From: Phormidium sp. FACHB-1136
Lineage (GTDB): Bacteria > Cyanobacteriota > Cyanobacteriia > Phormidesmidales > Phormidesmidaceae
Assembly: GCF_014697375.1 (NCBI RefSeq)
Contig: NZ_JACJRS010000035.1
Location: 1 to 55,143, forward strand
Length of the DNA stretch: 55,143 nucleotides
Reading direction: 5' to 3'
Below are positions 33,560 through 41,774 of the stretch, piece after piece (the first letter of the stretch is position 1; every line of letters begins with the position of its first letter). A model generated the notes under the pieces. That model ran no database searches. It was given only the letters and a program-made list of their open reading frames with translations, and had not been told where the DNA came from. Made by a program: the position numbers and the translations under genes.

Positions 33560-34174
33560 ATGTTTGCATCCGGCCACCCTACCCCTCATCAGAGAAGTCT
33601 TCGGAGTCGTCGCTGGCGGCCATTTCTGCGACGAGTCGTGCTGGGCGGCCTGGGGGTATTGCTCCTGTATGGGCCGATCAACCTGGCCTTGGCCCAGGCG
33701 CTCTGGCCCACACCCGACGGCATTTTGGTCTTGGGTGGGCATCCTCATCGAGAAGCTACTGCCGCCCGATGGGCCAGGTTGCACCCCAGCTTACGGGTGT
33801 GGTCATCCTCCGGCTTGGGGCCAGATCAGGCCTATCCGATTTTTGACGCCCTGGGGGTGAGCCGTGATCGCGTCACCCTTGATTACCAGGCCGTTGATAC
33901 GGTCACCAACTTCACCACCTTGGTGAAAGCGTTCAAGTCGCAGCACGTGCATCACCTCTACCTAGTCACCTCCGATTACCACATGCCCCGCGCCCGCGCC
34001 ATTGCCACCGTCATCCTCGGTAGCCACCGCATCGCCTTTACCCCCGTCATAGCCCCCTCCATGGAGCCCGCCGAATCGCCCCTCCGCATCTGCCGCGATG
34101 TCCTGCGATCCTGGCTTTGGCTCACCACGGGCTGGAGCGGTGCCAGTTTAGGCGCAGGTTTTAGGGATGTTTAG
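33560..34174 (+). CDS. DUF218/YdcF-ElyC-SanA family protein
   Basis: 204 residues from the ATG at 33560. A basic N-terminus (SLRSRRWRPFLRR) precedes one membrane helix (VVLGGLGVLLLYGPINLALA). The DUF218 core follows: PDGILVLGGHPHREATAARW, VWSSSGLGP, DTVTNFTTLVKAFKSQHVHH, and LVTSDYHMPRARAIATVIL, whose SDxxHMxRA element is the family signature. Family members are implicated in envelope and polysaccharide metabolism. YdcF-like proteins recur beside exosortase genes in other bacteria, consistent with this site. Catalytic activity is not established. Confidence 0.85.
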   Translation: MFASGHPTPHQRSLRSRRWRPFLRRVVLGGLGVLLLYGPINLALAQALWPTPDGILVLGGHPHREATAARWARLHPSLRVWSSSGLGPDQAYPIFDALGVSRDRVTLDYQAVDTVTNFTTLVKAFKSQHVHHLYLVTSDYHMPRARAIATVILGSHRIAFTPVIAPSMEPAESPLRICRDVLRSWLWLTTGWSGASLGAGFRDV

Positions 34175-34211
34175 CCCCAGGGGCGGCTTCAAATCGCCAT
34201 AAATGAAGGCT

Positions 34212-34232
34212 GGTGGGCGGTGCCCACCCTAC
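34212..34232. repeat. Dispersed palindromic repeat, copy 6
   Basis: GTGGGCGGTGCCCAC core (one base different from the others) plus CCTAC, 30 bp upstream of the DUF4114 gene start, followed by ATCACCCC-type low-complexity DNA. Confidence 0.85.
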
Positions 34233-34261
34233 AGCTACTCCCATCACCCCATCACCCAACC

Positions 34262-35053
34262 ATGACTCTATCCGTCGGCCCTGTCCAAAGCTACGTACCC
34301 GGTTCTACCTGGTTTGACCTCACTAAATATTCCAACTTAGGTACCCAGGAGCGGGTTTCCATTAACCTTGCAGACAGCAATCTCTGGCTGATCGACAGCA
34401 GCGATCTGTATCTGCCCTACAACTACGCTCCCCGCATTGCCTTTATTAATGAAGGGGCGGGCTATCAGTCTCCGGTTTCGATGACGGCGGCTGGATCTAC
34501 CACGGGCGAAGTTACCGTATTTGCTAACCTATCGGGCACCAATAGCATTTTGCCCAGCCGCAATGCGCCTTTGCAGATCGGCGACTGGGTGCAGCTTTCC
34601 GAAATTCAGGCCGGAACTCAGCTCAACTTTGCGGTCACCCCCAATGGTGCGGTCAGTTCCGGGAGAGCGCCTTTGAGCACAGACTACACCCTGAATCCTA
34701 CCGACCCTTACAATCCCAACAGTCCGGTTTTCTGGACAGCTTACGCCGATCCCAAAGCGACCAGACCCCTGATTTTGCTGGGCTATGAAGATATCGCTGG
34801 TCGAGGCAGCGACAACGACTTTAACGACGGCATTATCGCCATTGATGTTGGGGTAGACAACTTTAGAGCGATTTTTACCACGGCCAACCTAGGTCAAGAC
34901 CCTCGCATTAACTTAAGGGATGCCCAAACCCAGGCCGTCCCCTTTGAAATGCACAGTGCCGCTGGCCTGTTGGTGATTGGGGCGATAGTGCTCGGTCGGC
35001 GCTGGGGCTGGGGGCGGTTTTGGAAAACAAAGTTTTGGAAAACAAAAAACTAG
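34262..35053 (+). CDS. DUF4114-domain protein with PFE-CTERM-like sorting tail
   Basis: 263 residues from the ATG at 34262; the frame upstream is repeat sequence. The body is beta-rich; LLGYEDIAGRGSDNDFNDGI (near 178-197) is the DUF4114 signature. The tail VPFEMHSAAGLLVIGAIVLG followed by RRWGWGR has the three parts of a sorting signal: PFE motif, single membrane helix, basic end. This is the cyanobacterial variant expected for cyanoexosortase, encoded 1.7 kb away. No N-terminal signal peptide is visible (MTLSVGPVQSYVPGST), which is odd for an exported substrate. The last residues, FWKTK twice, come from a 15-bp tandem duplication. Confidence 0.75.
   Translation: MTLSVGPVQSYVPGSTWFDLTKYSNLGTQERVSINLADSNLWLIDSSDLYLPYNYAPRIAFINEGAGYQSPVSMTAAGSTTGEVTVFANLSGTNSILPSRNAPLQIGDWVQLSEIQAGTQLNFAVTPNGAVSSGRAPLSTDYTLNPTDPYNPNSPVFWTAYADPKATRPLILLGYEDIAGRGSDNDFNDGIIAIDVGVDNFRAIFTTANLGQDPRINLRDAQTQAVPFEMHSAAGLLVIGAIVLGRRWGWGRFWKTKFWKTKN
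35017..35046. repeat. Perfect 15-bp tandem duplication at a gene end
   Basis: GTTTTGGAAAACAAA occurs twice head to tail, encoding FWKTK twice in the basic tail of the DUF4114 protein. Looks like a recent slippage event. Confidence 0.9.
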
Positions 35054-35149
35054 GCCACGAATGCAAACTCAAACGCAGACGGCCCCCCTTTAGCGTTGAC
35101 CCATAGGCTTATTTCCCCGTCCGCCCTGTTTTCTTTCCCTGGCAAAACC

Positions 35150-37705
35150 ATGTTTAAATTCCTGAATCAGTGCTTCCGACCGGATGCGTCATCGCAACCA
35201 CCGCTGGAAAGCCATCCAGAGCATGACCATCGCCCGATTCGGCTCACCATTGTCACTCAGTTTTTTCCGCCCGACTTTGCCGCCACCGGGCAGTATATGG
35301 ACGAGTTAGCCACTCACCTGGGCCAGCAGGGGTTTGAGGTACGGGTGTTTACGGGCCAACCTAGCTATGCCTTTGAGGTGGTCGAAGCCCCCGCCGAAGA
35401 GCAAAAAGGCCCGGTGCATATCACCCGATCGAACTTTTTGCGCAGCCGTTCTCGCAGTATGAAGGGCCGCACCCTCAGCAGCTTGGCCTTTTGTTTGCAT
35501 ACGGCCTGGCACCTGCTGAACCCACGCAACCGGGGGGATATTGTCCTGTTCGTCAGCGAACCGCCCTACGTGCAGGTAGTGGGGTTTCTGTTTAGCCTTA
35601 TCTTTGGTACGGCCTACGCGGCTCTGGTGTATGACCTCTACCCTGACGTGGTGACGGGGCTGGGAATGCTGCCCGCCCATCACTGGGTGGTGCGCCTGTG
35701 GGATGCGGTGAATCGTTGGGTGTGGCAGCGGGCGGAGGCCGTGATTGTGCCCTGCGAAACCATGAAGGCTCGCATTGGGGCCAAGCACCCTACCCTGGCG
35801 GAGCACATCACCGTCATCCACAACTGGTCAGACCCCGACTGGGTGAAACCCCTGGCCAAGGCGGACAACGACTTTGCCCAAACCCACGGCACCGACCACC
35901 TTTTCACCGTGCTCTATTCCGGCAATATGGGGCGCTGCCACGACATGGACACCATCATCGGTGCGGCCCAAGCGCTGCGGGAGGATCCGGTACAGTTTCT
36001 GTTCATCGGCGGTGGCCCCAAACGGGAGATCACCGAGCGGCAGGTCGAAGATCTCGGCCTCACCAACTGCCGCTTCCTGCCCTACCAAGACAAAGCCCTG
36101 CTGCCCCAGTCCCTCACCGCCTGCGACCTGCACCTAGTCAGCATCGACACCGATATGGAGGGGCTGGTGGCCCCCAGCAAGTTCTACTCGGCCCTGTCCT
36201 CCGGTCGGCCCGTGGCGATCATTTGCGAAGGCCATTCCTACCTGCGGGGGGTGGTGTCTCAGTCGCACTGCGGGGCCGCCTTCAGCAACGGCGATAGCCA
36301 GGGCCTCGCCAGCTACATCCGCTACCTGATGAAAGACGGAGAAGCCACCCAGCAATTGGGCCTTTCGGGACACCGTTTCATCCGCGAAAACTTCACGGTC
36401 GAGGCCATCAGCCGCCAATATTACCGCCTGATTCAGCGGGCCGTCGTCAAAAATGCCGACCTCTACCAGGCCCTAGAAAACCAGGAATTTGAACTCTACT
36501 ACCAGCCCATCGTAAACCTGGGCAATGGTCGCATCGACACCCTAGAAGCCCTGGTGCGGTGGCACCATCCCCAGAGAGGAATGCTGCCCCCCGAAGACTT
36601 TCTCTCCGCCACCAAAGATACCCATCTGATCATTCCCCTGGGCTGGTGGGTGCTCGATCAAGCCTGTCAGCAGTTGGCCACCTGGCGGCAGCAGTTCCCG
36701 GAACAGCGGGTTCGCCTCAGTGTCAACCTCTCCACCCAACAATTTCTCCATCCCGATCTGATGGCCCACCTAGACCGGGCCTTGGCCACCCACCACCTGC
36801 GGGGAGACGACCTGGTGCTGGAGATCAAAGACCACACCATCGTTACAGATACCTCGGCCACCATGGGGGTCTGGATGCAATTGCAGACGCGGGGCATTCA
36901 AATCTGTATTGATGGCATCGGCACCCGCTACGCCTCCCTCAGCTTTCTGCATCGATTCCCGGTCAACAGCCTCAAAATTGATGCCAAAACCGTCAATCGT
37001 TTGGATATTGACCCCAAACTGGCGGAATGGCTGAAAAGCCTAATTATCATGTCCCACGATCTACACATTGACCTCGTGGCCATGGGCATCGAAACCGCCT
37101 TTCAGCACCGCCGCACCCGCGAAATGGGGATGACCTACGGCCAAGGCTACGGCTTCTCAAAACCAGAGCCAACGTCTGTCATCACCCGCTTGCTGGCCCA
37201 CAGAAACCCATTTTCGTTTTTGCTTGAGCCTTTACCTGCACCTACCATGACGACCTCCATCGATGCGCCCCTCGTGCTGGTTGTAGACGACGACCGATCT
37301 CTCCGTCGCTTGCTAACCATGGCCGTTCAGCAAGCGGGCTACCGCACCATCGAAGCCACCAACGGCCAAGAAGCCCTAGAACGTTACCAACAAGAGTCCC
37401 CCGATCTCGTTCTCCTCGATGCCATGATGCCCGAAATGAACGGGTTCACCTGCTGTCAGCAAATTCGCCTACTGCAAGCCACCGAGAATGTCTTCTATAC
37501 CGACCAGGTTCAGGGTTCGCTACTCACCCAGCAGAGTTGTCAAACGCCCATCTTGATGATCACCGCCCTGGATGATGAAACCTCGGTCGAAAATGCCTTT
37601 GCCGCAGGCGCAACCGACTACATTACCAAACCCATCAACTGGTCGATTTTGAAGCAACGCCTTAAAAAGCTACTCAGAGGGCGTTTGAACGGTGATCCAC
37701 TGTAA
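35150..37705 (+). CDS. Glycosyltransferase (GT4, WcaI-like) fused to degenerate EAL and receiver domains
   Basis: 851 residues from the ATG at 35150 (a TTG at 35096 would add 18). Residues about 25-430 are a WcaI-like GT4: RLTIVTQFFPPDFAATGQYM, LYSGNMGRCHDMDTI, APSKFYSALSSGRPVAIIC. Residues about 445-695 are an EAL domain: LEALVRWHHP (E466), SVNLSTQQF, LEIKDH (E558), LKID (K609), YGQGYGFSKP. Two catalytic sites are lost: the DDFG motif reads DGIG (G589), and AEGVET reads AMGIET (M645). Residues about 708-845 are a receiver with VVDDD, LLDAMMPEMNG (D757) and YITKPI, plus an insert before MITAL. I infer a transferase controlled by c-di-GMP binding and/or phosphorylation rather than a phosphodiesterase. 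Confidence 0.92.
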   Translation: MFKFLNQCFRPDASSQPPLESHPEHDHRPIRLTIVTQFFPPDFAATGQYMDELATHLGQQGFEVRVFTGQPSYAFEVVEAPAEEQKGPVHITRSNFLRSRSRSMKGRTLSSLAFCLHTAWHLLNPRNRGDIVLFVSEPPYVQVVGFLFSLIFGTAYAALVYDLYPDVVTGLGMLPAHHWVVRLWDAVNRWVWQRAEAVIVPCETMKARIGAKHPTLAEHITVIHNWSDPDWVKPLAKADNDFAQTHGTDHLFTVLYSGNMGRCHDMDTIIGAAQALREDPVQFLFIGGGPKREITERQVEDLGLTNCRFLPYQDKALLPQSLTACDLHLVSIDTDMEGLVAPSKFYSALSSGRPVAIICEGHSYLRGVVSQSHCGAAFSNGDSQGLASYIRYLMKDGEATQQLGLSGHRFIRENFTVEAISRQYYRLIQRAVVKNADLYQALENQEFELYYQPIVNLGNGRIDTLEALVRWHHPQRGMLPPEDFLSATKDTHLIIPLGWWVLDQACQQLATWRQQFPEQRVRLSVNLSTQQFLHPDLMAHLDRALATHHLRGDDLVLEIKDHTIVTDTSATMGVWMQLQTRGIQICIDGIGTRYASLSFLHRFPVNSLKIDAKTVNRLDIDPKLAEWLKSLIIMSHDLHIDLVAMGIETAFQHRRTREMGMTYGQGYGFSKPEPTSVITRLLAHRNPFSFLLEPLPAPTMTTSIDAPLVLVVDDDRSLRRLLTMAVQQAGYRTIEATNGQEALERYQQESPDLVLLDAMMPEMNGFTCCQQIRLLQATENVFYTDQVQGSLLTQQSCQTPILMITALDDETSVENAFAAGATDYITKPINWSILKQRLKKLLRGRLNGDPL

Positions 37706-37732
37706 TCTCAGTCCGGGGTAAGCTAGCGGCCC

Positions 37733-37852
37733 ATGCCCTGGCAGCCCTCTCCCCATGGGCTACTGCTTATACTGATGCTTGTTATCCTGGGGTTTGGGTG
37801 CATCATTCCGGGACTACGATTGTGGTGTATGGCTGTGCGCTTGGCCCTTTAG
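37733..37852 (+). CDS. Possible 39-residue single-helix membrane peptide
   Basis: ATG at 37733 to TAG at 37850-37852. The peptide starts MPWQPSPHG, then has a hydrophobic run (LLLILMLVILGFGCIIPGL), then RLWCMAVRLAL. Size and shape resemble small thylakoid or stress peptides but I recognise no family. No ribosome-binding site is evident. It lies in the 226-bp gap between the fusion protein and the Trp-rich protein, which otherwise holds nothing I can name. Confidence 0.25.
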   Translation: MPWQPSPHGLLLILMLVILGFGCIIPGLRLWCMAVRLAL

Positions 37853-37931
37853 GCACGGCTGATGCTAGTACAGTGGCCTCGTTTGGGCGCTAGGCACCCC
37901 GCGAAAAACAGCTTGGTTTTCCATTTTTTCC

Positions 37932-38183
37932 ATGACTCGTAAACAGAAATTCCCCCACCTGCTCGGTTCTAAATGGACAGCCTGCCACACCACCGAGGGT
38001 TGGCGGCATTTTCAGGTCGCTAATCGGAAGCAGGAGGGCGATTGGGTCTTTGCGGAGATCGTCGCTTCCTGCGATCCTTCGGTACGGCTGTGGGTGAATG
38101 CCAAACAACTCAACAATCGAGACCTCTGGCAAGCTGGATGGCAACCCCTAGGGCCAAGGGAGACCACAGAGGTCTCACCCTAA
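37932..38183 (+). CDS. TIGR02450-family tryptophan-rich small protein
   Basis: 83 residues. KFPHLLGSKWTACHTTEGWR, HFQVANRKQ, FAEIVASCDPSVRLWVNAKQ and WQAGWQP match the conserved core of this small Trp-rich family, found in cyanobacteria and some proteobacteria. Function unknown. It is a stand-alone gene, with its own upstream region. Confidence 0.88.
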   Translation: MTRKQKFPHLLGSKWTACHTTEGWRHFQVANRKQEGDWVFAEIVASCDPSVRLWVNAKQLNNRDLWQAGWQPLGPRETTEVSP

Positions 38184-38285
38184 GCCCATTCCCTCTGACC
38201 ACCCCAAGGGCTTAAGGTTGCGTTAGGATCAAGACATCCACCCCGAAATGGGAGCATCCACCCTCGCCGTCCTAACCTCACTGCT

Positions 38286-38630
38286 ATGCCCCCTGCCCCC
38301 TTCGATGATGCCCCTGCCGATGGGATAACTTCTGGCGAACCAACCCTGCTGGCTCAGGTGCTCTCTCCCTTGCTTGACGACTTTCAGTACTGGTTTCAGC
38401 GTTCCCTAACGCTGTTCGAGGAGGGGCCACTGCTCGGTACCCATGCAGACGATCAGGCGAACTTGCTGGCTCGGCTGAAGGAAGCCATGGCTGAAACCCA
38501 AACGGCGGCGTCCTTGTTGGCGATTACCGAAGGACAGGTAGGCGTTGATCCGGCCCAGGTGATGACCTGGCACGCCCTCGTTGCAGAATGCTGGATGGTC
38601 GCCCGTCGCCATCGATCCTTATCCCGTTAG
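38286..38630 (+). CDS. DUF2605-family protein
   Basis: 114 residues. LLAQVLSPLLDDFQYWFQRS, LLARLKEAMAETQTAASLLA, EGQVGVDPAQVMTWHALVAE and CWMVARRHR match the cyanobacteria-specific DUF2605 family. Predominantly helical and soluble. It is followed 100 bp later by a DUF2973 gene, the usual partner order in cyanobacteria, which supports both calls. Function unknown. Confidence 0.87.
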   Translation: MPPAPFDDAPADGITSGEPTLLAQVLSPLLDDFQYWFQRSLTLFEEGPLLGTHADDQANLLARLKEAMAETQTAASLLAITEGQVGVDPAQVMTWHALVAECWMVARRHRSLSR

Positions 38631-38730
38631 CGTCAAATCTGGGGGCGAATTTGGCCTGGGCGAATGGGCCATAATCAGGGTAAACAGGTTACAGTCAATA
38701 CAGGCAGCGATTGGCCAGAGGATACAAGTC

Positions 38731-39027
38731 ATGTGGCAAGTTATTTATATTATTGCGTTTGCGGTTCTCGCCATTCTGGCCATTGCCAACCTGGTGAGAA
38801 ATCTTGTTTTGCTGGGTAACAACGCCCGCAATTCGCAATCCCCCAGTGCCTACGGCAACGATACTCGCCGTCCAGTGCCCCACCCCGAATTGCTCGATCA
38901 AGACGGGCAGGTGATTCGCGAACCGCTCTTGGTAATGCGGTCGATCTCCGTGAAGGATGCCCGCGAACAACTGGATGCCCTCTACAACGACGACAGCGAC
39001 GAAACCAAGCCTAGCCCAGACGTTTAG
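38731..39027 (+). CDS. DUF2973-family membrane protein
   Basis: 98 residues from the ATG at 38731, with AGAGGA 9 nt upstream deciding the start (the frame is open further up). One membrane helix, VIYIIAFAVLAILAIANLVR, then a soluble tail with HPELLDQDGQVIREPLLVMR and SVKDAREQLDALYNDD, the conserved DUF2973 segments. N-terminus probably outside, tail in the cytoplasm. Paired with the DUF2605 gene upstream. Function unknown. Confidence 0.87.
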   Translation: MWQVIYIIAFAVLAILAIANLVRNLVLLGNNARNSQSPSAYGNDTRRPVPHPELLDQDGQVIREPLLVMRSISVKDAREQLDALYNDDSDETKPSPDV

Positions 39028-39257
39028 TCACAAATCGCTAACATCACAACCCATGGGCTTAGGTACGGGGCTCTACCCCTCTGAGTCTCGATAACCTACG
39101 ACCCAGACCCTATATCTGCCCGGAGTTCTAGACGATGATCTAGACGATGCATGGTTGGATCGGTCTAGGACTAGCCATTGCCCCAGAACATCACCTGTAA
39201 AAAAGTAGTTGCCATCCGTGGATTTTGAGAGCCAAAACGGGCTTTCTAAGTCTAGTT

Positions 39258-41627
39258 ATGGGTGCAATAAAAACGATGGGTGCCATGGCAGGAATGTTGG
39301 GGTGCGGCGCGTACGTTGCCGGATTATTGGTCGTGAGTTTATGGGTACGCCACGGCGGGCTAGGGCTGTGGGCTGGGGTAGGGCTAACCGGGCTAATGGC
39401 GTTAGTCTTGGGGGCCATCGCCGCCCTCACCATGCCCCAACGTTGGCCCCTGGGGCCACAATCTCCCCTATGGCTGGGGTTGGGGGGGCTGGGGTTGGTG
39501 GCCGCTCTGAACTATGGCTGGCAATCGCCCATGCCTTCGGTGTTAGATATCAGCCATCGGCTTCAGCCAGAATTCACCGATAGTTCGCAGGTGGTTTGGG
39601 GCCGAATCGACGATACCCCCAAAATTAGCCGCAGCGGTAAGGGACAGTTTTGGCTGCAAACCCAGCAAATTCAGACCTTGGGTGAGGACAATACCCCCCT
39701 CGGTTCACCCACCACCACCGAAGGCAAGCTCTACGTCACGGTGCCCAAGGACGCCATTCAAGATCTGCGCCCCGGCCAAACCGTCCAAGTGCAGGGCAAA
39801 CTCTACCGCCCCTCCACGGCCAAGAATCCCAACGCCTTTGACTTCCAGCAATACCTGGCCAGTCGGGGAGCCTACGCCGGGTTTAGCGGTCGCTGGGTTG
39901 AGATTCAAACCGAGGCGGGCTGGGGGCTATGGCCCATTCGACAGCGCATTGTGCAGGCCCATCGCCAGGGGCTTGGCCCAGAGCAGGGAGCCCTGGTCAG
40001 CGCCATGGCCCTAGGACGGCGGGCGGTGCAGGTGCCCTACGACCTCCAAGATGCCTTTATTCAGGCAGGGTTGGCCCACACCCTCGCGGCCTCAGGCTTC
40101 CATGTGTCGCTGTTGCTGGGCCTGGTGATGGGGATTCTGCGTCTCCCTGCCCTTCAGGGGCGATTGGCCCGTCCCGGTTTAGCCCAGCTCATTATCGGTA
40201 GCCTGGTACTGGTAGGCTATGTGCTGATGACGGGAGCCCAACCCAGCGTCATGCGGGCGGCCTTGATGGGACTGGGGGCGCTGGTGGGGTTGGCCTTAGA
40301 ACGGAGTGTCAAACCCCTGGGCTGTCTGTTGCTGGCGGTGACGCTGCTGCTGGTGTGGAACCCCACCTGGATTGACGACGTAGGCTTTCGGCTCAGCGTC
40401 ATGGCCACCCTAGGGCTGATGGTGAGCGTGAAGCCGATCACCGAGCGGTTGAACGGGCTACCTCCTACCCTAGCCACGCTTCTCGCCGTGCCCCTCGCGG
40501 CCTATTTTTGGACGATTCCCCTCTCCCTCTACTATTTCAATACCCTCACCACCTACAGCATTGTGCTGAATATGGTCGTCACGCCCTTGGTAACGGTGAT
40601 TAGCCTGGGGGGGATGGTCAGCGGGTTAGTGGCCCTTGTCCTTCCGGCCCTAGGCAGTGCCTTGGCCTTCCTGCTGGGGTTGCCCACTACCCTGCTGATT
40701 GCCCTCGTCCACTGGGAAATTAGCCTCCCTGGTAGCACCCTGGCCATGGGCCACATCGCCCTCTGGCAAATGATCGGCCTCTACCTGCTCTACGGACTGG
40801 GGGGATGGTCATCCCTGGGGCGGCGCTGGCGCTGGGCCGTGGCGCTGCTGATTATGCTGATCGCCCTGGGGCCACTGTGGTATCGAGGAGCCACCCTCTC
40901 CCAGGTGGCGGTGCTGGCGGCGGGTCGCGATGCGGTGATGGTGGTGCAAGATCACCGCTCGACCCTGTTGATCAACAGCGGCACCGAGTCCACCGCTTTC
41001 TATACCGTGGGGCCGTTTTTACGGCAGGCCGGAATCAACCGCCTCAACCACGCCATCGACGGCCAGGGCAGTGATGATGACAACTGGAAAACCCTGATCG
41101 CCCAAACCCCCATCCAGCATTTTTACTATACCCATCCCCTGCGGGTGCCGCCTAAGGAGATCCAAAACCCCATTCGCCTGGGCCTTCACCAAACCCTCAC
41201 CCTGGGGCCACACCGCATTGAGTCGCTTCTGGATGTGCCCCCTGCCGCCCCTAGTCTGGCCACGCCAGTTCGTCCAGCCCTCGGCACCGCCCTCAAACTT
41301 ACCCTCTTCCAGCAACACCCCTGGTTAATGCTGACCCACCTGAGCCAAGCGGATCAGCGGGCCTTGCTCCAGTCGGCCCCCGCCCTTGCCAGTGATGTCC
41401 TGTGGTGGGATGGGCAACCCCTCCAGCCCGCCTTGGTGGAGGCCATTCACCCTCGGATTGCCATTGCCTCCACCCAAAACCTCGCCCCAGACATCGCAGA
41501 CGACCTCAAAAAACGGGGCATCCAAGTGTGGTGTACGGAGCAAGACGGGGCGATTCTCTGGCAACCCAGGCAGGGATACTACGCCTATCTCGCCACCAGC
41601 CCCCCACCGCAAACTGCTTGGGACTAA
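39258..41627 (+). CDS. comEC: ComEC/Rec2-family DNA uptake channel
   Basis: 789 residues from the ATG at 39258; a TTG at 39225 is possible. N-terminal helices and a soluble OB-like domain (DUF4131, QTVQVQGKLYRPSTAKNPNA, FDFQQYLASRGAYAGF), then the multi-helix competence domain with GLAHTLAASGFHVSLLLGLV, TGAQPSVMRAALMG and DVGFRLSVMATLGL. The C-terminal beta-lactamase-like domain is short and lacks HxHxDH-type metal residues, as in many cyanobacteria. ComEC passes single-stranded DNA through the inner membrane during natural transformation. A CTAGACGATG direct repeat (about 39127-39148) lies upstream. Confidence 0.9.
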   Translation: MGAIKTMGAMAGMLGCGAYVAGLLVVSLWVRHGGLGLWAGVGLTGLMALVLGAIAALTMPQRWPLGPQSPLWLGLGGLGLVAALNYGWQSPMPSVLDISHRLQPEFTDSSQVVWGRIDDTPKISRSGKGQFWLQTQQIQTLGEDNTPLGSPTTTEGKLYVTVPKDAIQDLRPGQTVQVQGKLYRPSTAKNPNAFDFQQYLASRGAYAGFSGRWVEIQTEAGWGLWPIRQRIVQAHRQGLGPEQGALVSAMALGRRAVQVPYDLQDAFIQAGLAHTLAASGFHVSLLLGLVMGILRLPALQGRLARPGLAQLIIGSLVLVGYVLMTGAQPSVMRAALMGLGALVGLALERSVKPLGCLLLAVTLLLVWNPTWIDDVGFRLSVMATLGLMVSVKPITERLNGLPPTLATLLAVPLAAYFWTIPLSLYYFNTLTTYSIVLNMVVTPLVTVISLGGMVSGLVALVLPALGSALAFLLGLPTTLLIALVHWEISLPGSTLAMGHIALWQMIGLYLLYGLGGWSSLGRRWRWAVALLIMLIALGPLWYRGATLSQVAVLAAGRDAVMVVQDHRSTLLINSGTESTAFYTVGPFLRQAGINRLNHAIDGQGSDDDNWKTLIAQTPIQHFYYTHPLRVPPKEIQNPIRLGLHQTLTLGPHRIESLLDVPPAAPSLATPVRPALGTALKLTLFQQHPWLMLTHLSQADQRALLQSAPALASDVLWWDGQPLQPALVEAIHPRIAIASTQNLAPDIADDLKKRGIQVWCTEQDGAILWQPRQGYYAYLATSPPPQTAWD

Positions 41628-41774
41628 GGGGTGTGAGGTCTGTTTTCCCGTGGCGGCGGTGGGGCGGGGCATCCCTAGGAAAGGGGACATCGGTTTCTCG
41701 TTTATGCTGTGAAAAGTAGGCGTGGGTTGCCCAGCTTGCTGTTTGGTTGCTCCTTCATACCCTCATACAATCCG

